Both the position numbers and the translations under genes were made by a program. A stretch of 8,524 nucleotides of DNA, from positions 1 through 8,524 of the forward strand of contig JASMFO010000072.1 in the NCBI GenBank assembly GCA_030751755.1, read 5' to 3'. This stretch comes from Candidatus Woesearchaeota archaeon. Lineage in GTDB: Archaea; Nanobdellota; Nanobdellia; Woesearchaeales; GW2011-AR4. Within the stretch, counting starts at the first letter, position 1, and each line of letters begins with the position of its first letter. This document shows, in pieces, positions 1-4,887 of this stretch. The notes under the pieces were generated by a model that saw only the letters and a list, made by a program, of their open reading frames with translations, had not been told where the DNA came from and did no database searches.

Positions 1-186
1 ACTGCCAAATTTAAGAATAGGTAATTGTTTAAATTTACCTTTACTAAATTCTTGGACAATCCTAACACCATATCCTCCTAAAGTAAACCATCCAATAATG
101 GGTAAGAAAATCCATAGAATGTTCCACATACCTTTTGCTCTATTGAAAGGATATTTGAAGGCAGTTTTAAAGTCTAATTTGCCCAT
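1..186 (-). CDS. DUF4013-type membrane protein, N-terminal part
   Basis: This is the first 62 codons of a minus-strand gene cut by the left edge of the window. It starts MGKLDFKTAFKYPFNRAKG, followed by a hydrophobic helix (ILWIFLPIIGWFTLGGYGVR, about residues 23-42), and then a basic stretch with a Pro-Ile-Leu-Lys-Phe-Gly motif at residues 56-61. The layout 'short amphipathic start with a YPF motif, then IPIIGW..LGGYGVR, then a charged segment leading to LP.L..' is what I know from DUF4013 proteins. These are small multi-helix membrane proteins of unknown function, common in archaea and some bacteria. No Shine-Dalgarno sequence precedes the ATG. A TATA box lies about 26 nt upstream, so a leaderless mRNA is likely. 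The family call is by recalled motif only; function is unknown. Confidence 0.7.
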   Translation of the reverse strand, partial: MGKLDFKTAFKYPFNRAKGMWNILWIFLPIIGWFTLGGYGVRIVQEFSKGKFKQLPILKFGS

Positions 187-207
187 AGTAAAATAATATT
201 GATTGAT

Positions 208-216
208 ATTTATAAG
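208..216 (-). promoter_or_regulatory. TATA box for the DUF4013 gene
   Basis: Minus-strand CTTATAAAT, preceded by an A-run that could serve as a BRE. Its centre is about 26 nt from the ATG at 186, which places the predicted transcription start at or next to the start codon (leaderless). Confidence 0.5.
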
Positions 217-279
217 TTTTTTGAATCCTTATATATAATCTAGAGGGCTTTTTACTTTCAATGCATCATCAACTCGGAC

Positions 280-317
280 ATTTACACTGCTGCGCAGAAT
301 TTATTAGAAATGTAAAT
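280..317. repeat. Inverted repeat in the thermosome-DUF4013 gap
   Basis: ATTTACA (280-286) and TGTAAAT (311-317) form a 7-bp inverted repeat enclosing 24 nt. The enclosed part contains the 8-bp palindrome CTGCGCAG (290-297). It lies between two minus-strand genes and could be part of a 3' UTR structure of the thermosome mRNA. Nothing else was recognised in 187-375. Confidence 0.3.
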
Positions 318-351
318 TTTACTTTGCGGACGCAGGTTTTCCGAACTTCCT

Positions 352-375
352 AACTGAAAAAGAAACTAACAGAAA
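352..375 (-). terminator. Possible oligo-T terminator after the thermosome gene
   Basis: Just after the stop codon, the minus strand reads as a pyrimidine-rich tract including TTTCT, TTAG and CTTTTTC. Archaeal RNA polymerase terminates at oligo-T tracts without a required hairpin. The tract is interrupted, so the call is weak. Confidence 0.3.
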
Positions 376-2010
376 TTACATCCCCATTCCGCCCATACCG
401 CCCATTCCCGGAGGCATTCCTCCTGGAGGCATAGCTGGTTCTTTTGATCCTGAAGACTGTATAACATCATCAATCCTTAGAACCATAACAGCAACTTCTG
501 CTGCTGAAGAAACTGCTTGTGTTTTGATTTTTAAAGGTTCAAGAACACCTCTTTTCCAGGCATCCATTACTTTTCCTGTAAAGACATCAATTCCAGCCCA
601 TTTATTCTTTTTTGAATGTGCTGCTTTTAGGTCTGTCATTGTGTCAATTGGATCCAGTCCAGCATTCTCAACTAAAGTTCTCGGAATTATTTCCATTGCG
701 TCTGCAAAAGTTTCTACTGCCAATTGTTCTCTTCCTGAAAGAGAATGCGCATATTTTCTTAATGAAGATGCTAATTCTATTTCAGGAGCTCCTGCACCAG
801 CAACAACTAAACCAGTTTTTAATGCAGCTGCTACATCACCAACAGCATCTGTCATTGCTCTTTCTACCTCATTTGTAACGTGCTCTGTTCCTCCACGAAT
901 TAACAAAGTGACTGCTTTTGGGTTTTTGCAGTCCATAATATAGGTAAATTCATCATCTCCTACTTTTCTTTCCTCAACTTTTCCTGCATTTCCTAAATCA
1001 TTTTCGCTTAAGTCTTTTAGGTTGTTTACTATTTTTGCCCCTGTTGCTTTTGCTATCTTTTTCATGTCGCTTTCTGAAACTCTTCTTACTGCATAAGCTC
1101 CTTTTTTAGCAAGGAAATGTATTGCAACATCATCAACACCTTTTTGACATAAAACAACATTTGCACCTGTTGCTGTTATTTTATCTACCATATCCTGCAG
1201 CATTTTTTCTTCTTGGTCTAAAAATCCTTGCATCTGGTCTGGTGTTTTTATCTGTATGTTTGCATCAATTTCAGTTTTCTTTATCTCTATTTCCCTGTCA
1301 ATCAATGCTATTTTTGCATTTGTGACAACTCTAGGCATAGTTGAGCTTAATCTTTCCTTGTCCATTACAATTCCTTTTATTAATTCAGAATCATCTACTG
1401 AACCGCCTGTACGTTTCTCTATTTTGATGTTATCCTTGTCTATGTGCTCATTCTCCTGCACCATCTTTACTGCCTGTACAGCTAATGATGCTAATGTGTC
1501 TTTAGAATATTCAGCACCTTTTCCTGTCATTGCTGTCTGGGCAATTTTCTTTAAGGTATCATCATTAGTTGATTTTTCCCCTATTTGATTTAGAACTTCC
1601 TGGGCTTTTGATTCTGCTAATCTATAGCCACGGGCTATGACAGCTGGATGCACGTCTTTGTCTAAAAGCTCTTCAGCGTTTTTTAATAATTCACCAGCTA
1701 AAACAACTGCTGTTGTAGTTCCATCCCCTATCTCGTCTTCCTGGGTCTTGGCAACCTCTACAATCATTTTAGCGGCTGGATGCTCTATATTCATGTCTTC
1801 CAAAATTGTAACACCATCATTAGTAACAGTAACATCACCTAAAGAATCAACAATCATCTTATCCATACCTTTTGGGCCCAAAGTAGTTCTAACTGTCTCT
1901 GAAACTGCTTTAGCTGCCATAATGTTATTCTTTTGCGCTTCTCTTCCCAAAGTTCTTTGTGAACCTTCAGGTAAAATAAATATTGGTTGTACTGCTTGAT
2001 TATTTGTCAT
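376..2010 (-). CDS. thsA: Thermosome subunit (group II chaperonin)
   Basis: ATP-dependent cytosolic protein-folding chaperonin, a subunit of the two-ring archaeal thermosome. From the Met used here, the protein begins MTNNQAVQPIFILPEGSQR, the classic thermosome N-terminus. The equatorial domain carries TTLGPKGMDK (about 42-51), NDG (64-66) and the nucleotide-binding GDGTTT (95-100). The apical domain with its helical lid segment lies in the middle. The second equatorial half carries VVAGAGAPEIELA and the REQLAVETFADAMEIIPRTL block. The C-terminus ends in Gly/Met repeats (GGMPPGMGGMGGMGM), typical of thermosomes and projecting into the cavity. An upstream in-frame ATG at 2028 would add six residues (MEENKK), but its second codon overlaps a GGAGG that is better read as the ribosome-binding site for the ATG at 2010. 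The spacing (11 nt) is rather long, so the longer start stays possible. 'GAGAPE' replaces the more usual 'GGGAPE'. The symbol is generic; the paralog class cannot be told from one copy. Confidence 0.97.
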   Translation of the reverse strand: MTNNQAVQPIFILPEGSQRTLGREAQKNNIMAAKAVSETVRTTLGPKGMDKMIVDSLGDVTVTNDGVTILEDMNIEHPAAKMIVEVAKTQEDEIGDGTTTAVVLAGELLKNAEELLDKDVHPAVIARGYRLAESKAQEVLNQIGEKSTNDDTLKKIAQTAMTGKGAEYSKDTLASLAVQAVKMVQENEHIDKDNIKIEKRTGGSVDDSELIKGIVMDKERLSSTMPRVVTNAKIALIDREIEIKKTEIDANIQIKTPDQMQGFLDQEEKMLQDMVDKITATGANVVLCQKGVDDVAIHFLAKKGAYAVRRVSESDMKKIAKATGAKIVNNLKDLSENDLGNAGKVEERKVGDDEFTYIMDCKNPKAVTLLIRGGTEHVTNEVERAMTDAVGDVAAALKTGLVVAGAGAPEIELASSLRKYAHSLSGREQLAVETFADAMEIIPRTLVENAGLDPIDTMTDLKAAHSKKNKWAGIDVFTGKVMDAWKRGVLEPLKIKTQAVSSAAEVAVMVLRIDDVIQSSGSKEPAMPPGGMPPGMGGMGGMGM

Positions 2011-2021
2011 TTTTTTATTTT

Positions 2022-2026
2022 CCTCC
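2022..2026 (-). promoter_or_regulatory. Shine-Dalgarno GGAGG of the thermosome gene
   Basis: Minus-strand GGAGG, 11 nt before the ATG at 2010 and overlapping the upstream ATG at 2028 (ATGGAGG). This arrangement is the main reason for preferring the internal start. Confidence 0.55.
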
Positions 2027-2083
2027 ATATAATGTTTTTACTAGAATCACCCCTAAATTGTGGAAAAGGTAAATGAGCAGTAC

Positions 2084-2091
2084 TATATAAA
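2084..2091 (-). promoter_or_regulatory. TATA box of the thermosome gene
   Basis: Minus-strand TTTATATA. A start of transcription about 25 nt downstream (near 2062) would give a leader of roughly 35-50 nt carrying the GGAGG, unlike the leaderless neighbours. No heat-shock operator was recognised. Confidence 0.5.
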
Positions 2092-2131
2092 TATATCGTT
2101 TTTTACTTCATAAATTTCTTTAGTCTCGTCC

Positions 2132-2407
2132 TTACAATCCAAAACTATCAGAAAACTCTTTTATTCTTTCAAACTCTGATAAAAATTTATAACCGTGATC
2201 TTTCATAAGAAACATCTTCTTGCCTTTTACCAGTTGCTCTTCAATCATCCCTTTTTCCAGGAGCATATCTACATATTCCTTTAATTTTGCATGAGATAGA
2301 TTAGATTTATACAAAAGATGGGTAGGTTTGATCTTGCCCTCTTTATTTTTGATAGACCTAAGTATGTCTGCAATGATCTCTAACCTCCCACGTCTTCTTA
2401 CAATCAT
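2132..2407 (-). CDS. Winged helix-turn-helix protein (HTH_45-like)
   Basis: A 91-residue basic protein made almost entirely of one winged-helix domain. After RRRGRLEIIADILRSI (helix 1, residues 4-19), the segment THLLYKSNLSHAKLKEYVDMLL (about 29-50) forms the helix-turn-helix. It is followed by EKGMIEEQLVKGKKMFLM (wing) and a C-terminal helix, GYKFLSEFERIKEF. This pattern matches the archaeal HTH_45 winged-helix family as I know it, whose members are predicted DNA-binding regulators. The ATG overlaps the TGA of the upstream seven-helix membrane gene (ATGA), so the two are almost certainly one transcript and translationally coupled. No clear Shine-Dalgarno precedes it. The role is inferred: a cytoplasmic partner or regulator linked to the membrane protein. 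DNA targets are unknown. Confidence 0.85.
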   Translation of the reverse strand: MIVRRRGRLEIIADILRSIKNKEGKIKPTHLLYKSNLSHAKLKEYVDMLLEKGMIEEQLVKGKKMFLMKDHGYKFLSEFERIKEFSDSFGL

Positions 2408-3126
2408 TTTGGCTTCTTCTTAAAAATCAGGATAAAGGGTATCAGTAAATACACAAAACCAAGTAATTGAACTAATTCAGCTAGCACATAAATAATCCCA
2501 GAATATATTGAAAAAACAAAAAAGGCCTGAGAAACTAAAAGTATGCTAAAAGCAATTAATACAAATTTTGCTTTCTCGTTTTTAATTTCTCTATAATTCC
2601 TATAATAAGAATATGTTATGAGCAAAAGCAAAACAAACGATGTAACATAAAATAACTGGTAATGTACGATACTGATCCATGTTGCAAGAAATACAAAATA
2701 TACCAATAAAGCAATAACTCTTTGATTTTTCCATGTAAGCCTTGAAATTATCAGAAATAAAATCATAAATCCAACCAGAATAAAGAAAATATATACAATA
2801 AATGCAAGTGCGTTGATGCCAGATGGAGTTACGCTGGTAAATGTCTGGTGAATTGAGCTTCCAAGTGCAGACCTTGTGATTGTTGGCTTATAAATTGCCA
2901 AAGTTCCAATAATTTTTGCGATAAATGCAAAGGTTAGAGATAAAAAAGCAGTGCTAAAGTATAGATATTTGTTTTCCTTTGTTAATTTAAAGCATTTATA
3001 ACTATAGTACACAAGCAACACGCTAACTATTATAGCGATTGATTCAATAACAGAGTCAAAGCCATAGAACCATTCTGGGCTAAATACATAAGAAGGAAGC
3101 CCATAAGGCACACTATCGAATAACAT
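2404..3126 (-). CDS. Seven-transmembrane protein of unknown function
   Basis: A 240-residue integral membrane protein with no motif I can assign. Seven hydrophobic helices are visible, at about residues 25-47, 54-79, 103-128, 136-152, 157-177, 185-208 and 211-235. Positive charge sits in the loops after helices 1 (KCFKLTKENK), 3 (RLTWKNQR) and 5 (RNYREIKNEK) and in the C-terminal tail (KKKPK). By the positive-inside rule the N-terminus is outside and the C-terminus inside, a receptor-like 7TM topology. The loop after helix 2 (about 80-102, Thr/Ser-rich) would be external. There is no signal peptide and no kinase or GGDEF output domain. It is first in a two-gene unit with the overlapping winged-helix gene, suggesting a sensor/regulator pair. 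A TATA box 26 nt from the ATG suggests a leaderless mRNA. Confidence 0.85.
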   Translation of the reverse strand: MLFDSVPYGLPSYVFSPEWFYGFDSVIESIAIIVSVLLVYYSYKCFKLTKENKYLYFSTAFLSLTFAFIAKIIGTLAIYKPTITRSALGSSIHQTFTSVTPSGINALAFIVYIFFILVGFMILFLIISRLTWKNQRVIALLVYFVFLATWISIVHYQLFYVTSFVLLLLITYSYYRNYREIKNEKAKFVLIAFSILLVSQAFFVFSIYSGIIYVLAELVQLLGFVYLLIPFILIFKKKPK

Positions 3127-3147
3127 AGCTTAAAAAGCCTTTTTCCC

Positions 3148-3155
3148 TTTATAAA
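3148..3155 (-). promoter_or_regulatory. TATA box of the 7TM/winged-helix unit
   Basis: TTTATAAA centred about 26 nt upstream of the ATG at 3126. This predicts transcription starting at the start codon. No Shine-Dalgarno sequence is seen. Confidence 0.5.
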
Positions 3156-3194
3156 CTTTATGCATCCTAGTTCTGTATTAACTGTGCATAATGA

Positions 3195-3202
3195 TTAATA
3201 AA
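3195..3202 (+). promoter_or_regulatory. Possible TATA box for a three-hairpin RNA
   Basis: TTAATAAA on the plus strand. A start about 25 nt downstream falls at 3222-3224, exactly where the first hairpin begins. An alternative, weaker AT-rich box (CATATATC) lies at 3217-3222. Confidence 0.3.
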
Positions 3203-3259
3203 GACCCCTACCATCATATATCATAACCAACTAACACCTCCCAACGTTTTTGGTTAAAA

Positions 3260-3302
3260 ATCAAGAGCAGGCTTTTGACACCTCTTTTTGCCTGCTCTTG
3301 AT
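3260..3302. repeat. Perfect 13-bp inverted repeat (hairpin 2)
   Basis: ATCAAGAGCAGGC and its exact reverse complement, separated by 17 nt. It is the strongest stem in the window. Read on the minus strand it is followed by five T residues (3256-3260 are A's on plus), so it could also end the methyltransferase transcript. Confidence 0.85.
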
Positions 3303-3319
3303 AAATATTTATTTGAAAG

Positions 3320-3356
3320 ACAAGCCAAATACCATCCTCTTTTGGCTTGTTTTTTT
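3320..3356 (+). terminator. Hairpin plus T-run, terminator-like
   Basis: A 10-bp stem (3320-3329/3341-3350) with an 11-nt loop is followed by seven T's (3350-3356). It has the shape of an intrinsic terminator; in archaea the T-run alone may suffice. No plus-strand protein gene lies upstream of it, which is why an RNA gene is suspected. Confidence 0.5.
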
Positions 3357-3396
3357 ATTCTAGCAATTTTAAAGCAAAGTTTTGGAAAGAAATAAC

Positions 3397-3413
3397 TTCT
3401 AAATTATTTAGAA
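3397..3413. repeat. 17-bp palindrome downstream of the methyltransferase
   Basis: TTCTAAAT, central T, ATTTAGAA: perfect 8-bp arms. It is placed 14 nt past the methyltransferase stop codon. It could be a protein-binding site or a short hairpin in the 3' UTR. It is AT-rich, so chance is possible. Confidence 0.6.
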
Positions 3414-3426
3414 TTATTATAAACCT

Positions 3427-4035
3427 TTATACCCGGATTAACTCCACAAAATAATATCCCTTAGATATTTGTATTTTCATGCCTGCAAATTTGTTGGTTT
3501 CCTTCAGATGTTTGAATAGTTTCTGATAGTCTTGCCTTGTAAACCAATGCTCTATGTTATTTATACCATCAAAATCAACCCTTGCAAAAACTTTAGCAGC
3601 AAGCCTTGAAAAAAACCCTTTCCCAGATGCCAATCCCACAAATGTTGGTTCCATTATAACGATCTTTTCCTTGGCAAATTTTGTTGCTATTGAGACAACC
3701 TCTTGAATCTTATCCTTTGTGAGGTGATGCAATATATCGCATAAAATAATAATATCACTCTTTATATAGTTAGTTTCTTCAAGCACATTCCCAATTCGTA
3801 TGTCCAGCCCTCTTTTTTTGCCAAAATTTATGAATATTTCATTGAGATCAATGCCGGAATAAGAGCAGCTATCATATAAATATCTCTGCAATCTGCCAAA
3901 TCCGCAAGCAGGTTCAAAAACATTCTTTTCCTTCCCTATAATGTCTTTAATCTTTTTAAATCCATCAAAATGAAGCAGCCTTATTGACAGAGAATACAGC
4001 CATGGATTTCGGAATATGTAAGCACGTTTTGTCAT
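3427..4035 (-). CDS. Class I SAM-dependent methyltransferase
   Basis: A 202-residue cytosolic Rossmann-fold methyltransferase. Motif I (SAM binding) is VFEPACGFGRLQRYL, about residues 39-53. The acidic end of strand 2 is YSGIDLNE (59-66), with Asp binding the SAM ribose. The next acidic block is IGNVLEE (81-87). Motif IV is SDIIILCDILHHL (93-105), with the His-His-Leu typical of small-molecule methyltransferases. The C-terminal half (VIMEPTFVGLASGKGFFSRLA, INNIEHWFTRQDYQKLF) is probably the substrate cap. The substrate cannot be predicted: neighbours do not form a pathway. The open frame extends to a TTG at 4041, but the ATG at 4035 is preferred; a TATA box about 28 nt upstream fits a leaderless or near-leaderless mRNA. 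The gene stands alone, followed by the inverted-repeat region. Confidence 0.9.
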   Translation of the reverse strand: MTKRAYIFRNPWLYSLSIRLLHFDGFKKIKDIIGKEKNVFEPACGFGRLQRYLYDSCSYSGIDLNEIFINFGKKRGLDIRIGNVLEETNYIKSDIIILCDILHHLTKDKIQEVVSIATKFAKEKIVIMEPTFVGLASGKGFFSRLAAKVFARVDFDGINNIEHWFTRQDYQKLFKHLKETNKFAGMKIQISKGYYFVELIRV

Positions 4036-4058
4036 GTCCAATGTTATTCTATAGCTAT

Positions 4059-4067
4059 TATATAAAC
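4059..4067 (-). promoter_or_regulatory. TATA box of the methyltransferase gene
   Basis: Minus-strand GTTTATATA, centred about 28 nt from the ATG at 4035. It supports that start and a leaderless or nearly leaderless transcript. Confidence 0.5.
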
Positions 4068-4151
4068 TTTAGGTATCAGTATTGCCCATAAACATTAAAT
4101 CTATTAGATTATAAGCAAGTTATTTAAAGAACTGCATGAAACATCTAATAA

Positions 4152-4156
4152 GGAGG
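4152..4156 (+). promoter_or_regulatory. Shine-Dalgarno GGAGG before the zinc-ribbon frame
   Basis: AAGGAGGGG is a strong ribosome-binding sequence. It stands 3 nt before an ATG (4160) whose frame stops after five codons, and 7 nt before an ATT (4164) in the zinc-ribbon frame. An AT-rich box GTTATTTAAAG (about 4119-4129) lies at promoter distance. Confidence 0.5.
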
Positions 4157-4163
4157 GGTATGT

Positions 4164-4298
4164 ATTATAAAATATAAGATATTATGTAAAAAATGTAAAA
4201 AGTTTTTTTCAGTTTATTCTTTTCATTCTGGGTTGTGTAAGGATTGTAAGAAGAGTATATATAAGAATTATTTAGAAAAGAATAGGAAACATATATAA
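4164..4298 (+). CDS. Tiny zinc-ribbon protein, start codon unusual or frame broken
   Basis: The frame is open from 4152 to the TAA at 4296 and encodes about 44 residues: IIKYKILCKKCKKFFSVYSF followed by HSGLCKDCKKSIYKNYLEK and NRKHI. It has two Cys knuckles, CKKC and CKDC, 13 residues apart, with a Phe pair after the first knuckle and Gly-Leu before the second. This is a standard small zinc-ribbon arrangement. It has no ATG, GTG or TTG before the first knuckle. Options are initiation at ATT (4164), 7 nt after GGAGG, or at ATG (4160) with a one-base shift. Removing T4175 gives MYYKIKILCKKC. A sequencing indel or a decayed gene are other explanations. Its stop codon overlaps the TATA box of the next gene. 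Likely a nucleic-acid or protein-binding micro-protein if expressed. Confidence 0.5.
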   Translation: MIKYKILCKKCKKFFSVYSFHSGLCKDCKKSIYKNYLEKNRKHI

Positions 4299-4300
4299 AC
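4289..4300 (+). promoter_or_regulatory. TATA box of the 4324 winged-helix gene
   Basis: ACATATATAAAC, centred about 29 nt before the ATG at 4324. It overlaps the last codons and stop of the zinc-ribbon frame. No Shine-Dalgarno sequence precedes the ATG. Confidence 0.5.
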
Positions 4301-4323
4301 ATCGATTCTTAGTAAACAAATAT

Positions 4324-4518
4324 ATGGGACAGCAAGAAGTTTATACTTTTTTAAAAAAGAACAAGAATAGGTGGTTTTTTTCTAAAGAAATATCTAAAAG
4401 ATTGGGAGTTTCTATAGGCTCAGTTACAAACTGCCTCAAAAAATTAAGGGAAAATAAGGCAATAAATTTCAAGGGAACAAATCGGAAGAACCAATTTAAG
4501 TACCGATATCGGGACTGA
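4324..4518 (+). CDS. Small winged-helix DNA-binding protein
   Basis: A 64-residue, very basic protein that is a single winged-helix domain. Helix 1 is QQEVYTFLKKNKN (3-15). The helix-turn-helix is FSKEISKRLGVSIGSVTNCLKKLREN (about 19-44), with GVSIGSV as the turn and start of the recognition helix. A beta wing follows (INFKGTNRKNQFKYRY, 47-62). This is the MarR/ArsR-like minimal form frequent in archaea. No ligand or dimerisation domain is present, so it probably acts as a simple repressor, perhaps of its own promoter. It follows the zinc-ribbon frame by 25 nt but has its own TATA box and no Shine-Dalgarno. Converges with the cold-shock gene. Confidence 0.85.
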   Translation: MGQQEVYTFLKKNKNRWFFSKEISKRLGVSIGSVTNCLKKLRENKAINFKGTNRKNQFKYRYRD

Positions 4519-4563
4519 GTTTGTCCATAAACTAGTTTAATCAAGAGTTTTCATAAAAATTAT

Positions 4564-4580
4564 AAAAAAAGAAATAAAAT
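4564..4580 (-). terminator. Oligo-T terminator of the cold-shock gene
   Basis: Right after the csp stop codon, the minus strand reads ATTTTATTTC then seven T's (4564-4570), then more AT-rich sequence. This is the usual archaeal T-tract terminator form. A 12-bp palindrome TAAACTAGTTTA (4528-4539) lies further on, between the convergent genes. Confidence 0.5.
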
Positions 4581-4581
4581 A

Positions 4582-4839
4582 TTACTCAGATTTTTCTTCT
4601 TCAGAACTTTCTGGTGCAGCCTCAGAACTTTCTGGTGCAGCCTCAGAGCCTTCTTTTGCTACATTAGCAGCTTTTGGGCCTCTGTCACCTTCTTCTACAT
4701 CGAATGTAACTGCGTCATTCTCATTCAAGGTTGTACCTTCCTTTAATCCGGTTTTATGGACAAAATACTCTTTGCCGTCTTCACCAGCTATAAATCCGAA
4801 TCCCTTTCCCACATTAAAAAATTTTACTGTTCCTTTCAT
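4582..4839 (-). CDS. Cold-shock-domain protein with acidic tail
   Basis: An 85-residue CspA-family protein: a five-strand OB-fold that binds single-stranded RNA/DNA and acts as an RNA chaperone. MKGTVKFFN opens the fold. RNP1 is KGFGFI (12-17), RNP2-like is YFVHKTGL (25-32), and DRGPKAANV (52-60) closes it. Residues from about 62 on form an acidic, Ser/Ala/Glu-rich tail with a seven-residue unit repeated twice (SEAAPES), coded by a 21-bp tandem repeat. Most bacterial Csp proteins stop at about 65-70 residues, so the tail is extra. The start at 4839 is chosen because the cold-shock fold begins there and GGAGG lies 4 nt upstream. An in-frame ATG further up would add a meaningless 11 residues. 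Csp is uncommon in many archaea but known in several mesophilic and DPANN lineages. Confidence 0.95.
   Translation of the reverse strand: MKGTVKFFNVGKGFGFIAGEDGKEYFVHKTGLKEGTTLNENDAVTFDVEEGDRGPKAANVAKEGSEAAPESSEAAPESSEEEKSE
4601..4642. repeat. 21-bp tandem repeat, two copies, inside csp
   Basis: Two identical 21-bp units (4601-4621 and 4622-4642), beginning TCAGAACTTTCTGG, followed by a truncated match. In frame it duplicates seven residues in the acidic tail. Exact identity suggests recent slippage or duplication. Confidence 0.9.
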
Positions 4840-4843
4840 TTTT

Positions 4844-4848
4844 CCTCC
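4844..4848 (-). promoter_or_regulatory. Shine-Dalgarno GGAGG of csp
   Basis: Minus-strand GGAGG followed by AAAA and the ATG at 4839. It decides the start codon against the upstream in-frame ATG. Confidence 0.75.
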
Positions 4849-4852
4849 ACAA

Positions 4853-4874
4853 AAGTGATTTTTTAACATCACTT
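4853..4874. promoter_or_regulatory. Inverted repeat over the csp transcription start region
   Basis: AAGTGAT (4853-4859) and ATCACTT (4868-4874), 8 nt apart. The AT-rich box at 4880-4887 predicts a transcription start near 4858, so the repeat would cover roughly -16 to +6, as expected for an operator. If transcription starts further upstream, it would instead form a hairpin just before GGAGG, able to affect translation. Confidence 0.4.
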
Positions 4875-4879
4875 AATTA

Positions 4880-4887
4880 ATATATAT
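4880..4887 (-). promoter_or_regulatory. TATA box of csp
   Basis: Minus-strand ATATATAT, followed by TAATTAAG. The leader to the ATG at 4839 would be about 20 nt and contain the GGAGG. Confidence 0.45.

Larger units (their letters stand above)
3222..3356 (+). ncRNA. Candidate small RNA with three CCUC-loop hairpins
   Basis: This is the core of the gene-free stretch 3127-3426. Hairpin 1: TAACCAA (3224-3230) pairs with TTGGTTA (3250-3256), with an inner AAC/GTT (3233-3235/3246-3248), leaving the apical loop ACCTCCCAAC. Hairpin 2: ATCAAGAGCAGGC (3260-3272) pairs perfectly over 13 bp with GCCTGCTCTTGAT (3290-3302), loop 3273-3289 containing GACACCTC. Hairpin 3: ACAAGCCAAA (3320-3329) pairs over 10 bp with TTTGGCTTGT (3341-3350), loop TACCATCCTCT, then a T-run. 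All three loops carry a pyrimidine CCUC(C) core like the anti-Shine-Dalgarno end of 16S rRNA. Plus-strand direction is favoured by the T-run after hairpin 3 and by the TATA-like box. The opposite direction, or a compound terminator for the methyltransferase, cannot be excluded. No known RNA family was recognised. Confidence 0.45.

Noticed and set aside
264..273. C-box-like GTTGATGATG on the minus strand, hinting at a C/D RNA
   Set aside because: The consensus purine is missing in the box and no D box (CTGA) is found at a suitable distance with paired ends.
524..1999. Several open frames on the plus strand across 524-1999
   Set aside because: They are antisense to the thermosome gene, whose motifs are unmistakable. 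Their products are low-complexity mirror frames with no family features.
3302..3311. TAAATATTTA palindrome between hairpins 2 and 3 as another promoter
   Set aside because: Short and AT-only; such matches are frequent by chance here and it would start transcription inside hairpin 3.
4601..4642. Tandem repeat as a CRISPR-like or mobile element
   Set aside because: Only two adjacent units with no spacer, in frame within csp; it is a coding duplication.
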